Shown here piece by piece: positions 62,935-64,000 of a stretch of DNA of 64,000 nucleotides (positions are counted from its first letter, which is position 1; each line of letters starts with the position of its first letter). Source of the stretch: Symsagittifera roscoffensis (lineage: Eukaryota; Xenacoelomorpha; Acoela; Convolutidae). Made by a program: the position numbers and the translations under genes. The DNA is taken from NCBI RefSeq assembly GCF_963678635.1, contig NC_087063.1:20652701-20716700 (forward strand), in the 5' to 3' direction. The notes under the pieces are model-generated. The model did no database searches, was not told where the DNA came from, and saw nothing but the letters and a program-made list of their open reading frames with translations.

Positions 62935-63117
62935 CTATAATATGTGTTTATTATAATGTTCTTCAAAAAAAGTATCAAGAGAATAGTTGGTAGGGCAAAG
63001 GTGACTCTCGCCTTTTTTTGTACATTTGCACATTGTCATGATGTGGGAGATTAAAAAAGTGAGGAAAATTCTGAATAAAAGAAAAATATCTGTTCGACTG
63101 AAAATAATTCGTATCAT
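62935..63117 (-). CDS. Element 2 copy of the small membrane protein (60 aa)
   Basis: MIRIIFSRTDIFLLFRIFLT, CKCTKKG and a C-terminal EEHYNKH match the 58-aa ORF of element 1 (47143-47319). Intact but with a different middle (SHLCPTNYS), perhaps from compensating shifts. Confidence 0.55.
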   Translation of the reverse strand: MIRIIFSRTDIFLLFRIFLTFLISHIMTMCKCTKKGESHLCPTNYSLDTFFEEHYNKHIL

Positions 63118-63203
63118 TTAGATAGATTATACGTATTCGTACCTGTAGATGTGGTCAAAGATTTGGGAGAGTTGGAGATATATTTCAAATAGGGAAAAAA
63201 AAT

Positions 63204-63356
63204 TTAAAAAAGATTGCAAAAAATTATTGAAACTGTTATTAGAGATTCAAAAGTATCAATGAAAAAGTATATCAAAACTTTGAATAAATTGAAAAATTTT
63301 GTGGAGAGGTTTAGACGTTTTTGTTTTATGTGATCAACTGTTATGGAAAGAAGCAT
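63204..63356 (-). CDS. Element 2 small hydrophobic ORF (50 aa)
   Basis: ATG at 63356, hydrophobic C-terminal half (FKVLIYFFIDTFESLI), ending IIFCNLF. Counterpart of 46916-47131; shorter through an early stop. Confidence 0.4.
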   Translation of the reverse strand: MLLSITVDHIKQKRLNLSTKFFNLFKVLIYFFIDTFESLITVSIIFCNLF

Positions 63357-63880
63357 TTAAGAAATGATTCGTTCGTCAAAATTTTTTAAAAGTTTTGAGG
63401 CGAAATTCAAGTGTGGTCGGGTTATTTTTTGATTTTTTGACAAGTGGATTGAGTTTTGTCAAAAATTGTTGAGGGTTTTTTTTCGGTGTTCGGGAGGTCT
63501 TCATAGTATGTTTTTCGTTGTTTTGATAAATGGGGGTATCTTTGGAATATTTGTACTTTAGGGCAAATGATTATGGGTCTTTTATACTTTAGGCTAATTC
63601 GCCATTTAAGGTTGAGGGTTTTTTGGGGTCTGAATTGGGAAAATATTGTTGATTTTTGCATAATCTGATAGGGGAGGGTTATAATATTGAAGTAGTGTTT
63701 ATTTTAATGGTCAAGTTTTAGCAAGTTGCTTATTTTTGACCTGGAGGTTGTAAAATTATAGTTATAGATATACCTGGAGATTAATTTCTATCGGCTAAAT
63801 AAGTTTGTGTCACAGATATAAAGGTGACAATAAACGATTTCTTTTGGCTGAATTTAAACTAGAATTGATCGAGGTTATTT

Positions 63881-64000
63881 TCAGCATGTTTTTACAGAAA
63901 TGTGAAGGTTTAAAGTAATTAAAAAGAATGTTTGCGGTAATCTAAAATAAAGTTGTTTCTGAAATTCAACTTTTTTTAATATTTTAGACTGTGGGATGAA
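63881..64000 (-). CDS. Element 2 gag-pol C-terminal end, partial
   Basis: FIPQSKILKKVEFQKQ at the window edge is identical to the last residues of element 1 gag-pol. Here the frame continues about 22 codons further to a TGA at 63883-63881, because the terminal codon differs. The rest of pol lies right of the window. Confidence 0.8.
   Translation of the reverse strand, partial: FIPQSKILKKVEFQKQLYFRLPQTFFLITLNLHISVKTC

Larger units (their letters stand above)
56988..64000 (-). mobile_element. Diverged, partly deleted relative of element 1 ('element 2'), runs off right edge
   Basis: On the minus strand, in element order: pol C-terminus (64000-63881), small hydrophobic ORF, 58-aa-type membrane ORF, methionine-less ORF start, env, ORF-X, 3' region, and a truncated LTR (57237-56988). 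All match element 1 in order, with clear divergence and many stops and shifts. It is tail-to-tail with element 1. Confidence 0.9.

Overview
The window is animal (metazoan) genomic DNA, AT-rich and almost wholly built from mobile elements and satellites. The only host-gene trace I recognise is one exon that looks like the Met/His-rich N-terminus of a CTR1 copper transporter. I see no prokaryotic features, and I cannot name the species; an invertebrate fits the element types.

Layout. (1) 1-12.7 kb: most of a Maverick/Polinton (adintovirus-like) element. It has a minus-strand protein-primed PolB that runs off the left edge (only its zinc-finger N-terminus is inside). A compact plus-strand late cluster follows: small unknown proteins, a membrane protein, packaging ATPase, retroviral-type integrase, penton-like, pX-like, hexon-like and adenain-like protease genes. 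Several genes carry in-frame stops or frameshifts. (2) 13.6-17.1 kb: a short tandem repeat, then an array of four ~918-bp satellite units, each with a tRNA-like A/B-box pair. (3) 17.46-17.63 kb: the CTR1-like exon. (4) 17.7-26.5 kb: a degenerate ~88-bp satellite broken up by a 5'-truncated CR1/Jockey-type non-LTR element, a pair of inverted non-autonomous elements, an assembly gap and a local ~850-bp duplication. (5) 26.5-33.5 kb: a Ty3/Gypsy element (308-bp LTRs) with a nonsense codon and frameshifts, followed by a 1,143-bp tandem duplication that carries a third LTR. (6) 35,975-54,898: a giant 18.9-kb LTR element ('element 1') with 410-bp LTRs and a 4-bp ATCA target duplication. (7) 54.9-57.0 kb: a gypsy pol-tail relic and unassigned DNA. 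(8) 57,237 to the right edge: a diverged, partly deleted relative of element 1 on the opposite strand ('element 2').

The most unusual object is element 1. It has an intact 2,748-codon gag-pol. It also has a basic leader ORF, a small hydrophobic ORF, a 58-aa membrane ORF, a ~370-codon ORF containing no methionine codon, an env-like glycoprotein gene, and a further ~600-codon gene (ORF-X) after env that I cannot assign to any family. The diverged element 2 keeps recognisable counterparts of these extra ORFs, which argues they are real genes of a complex, retrovirus-like lineage.

Reading frames in the young elements are often broken by single-base shifts although their LTRs are nearly identical. 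Some breaks may therefore be sequencing or assembly errors rather than decay.
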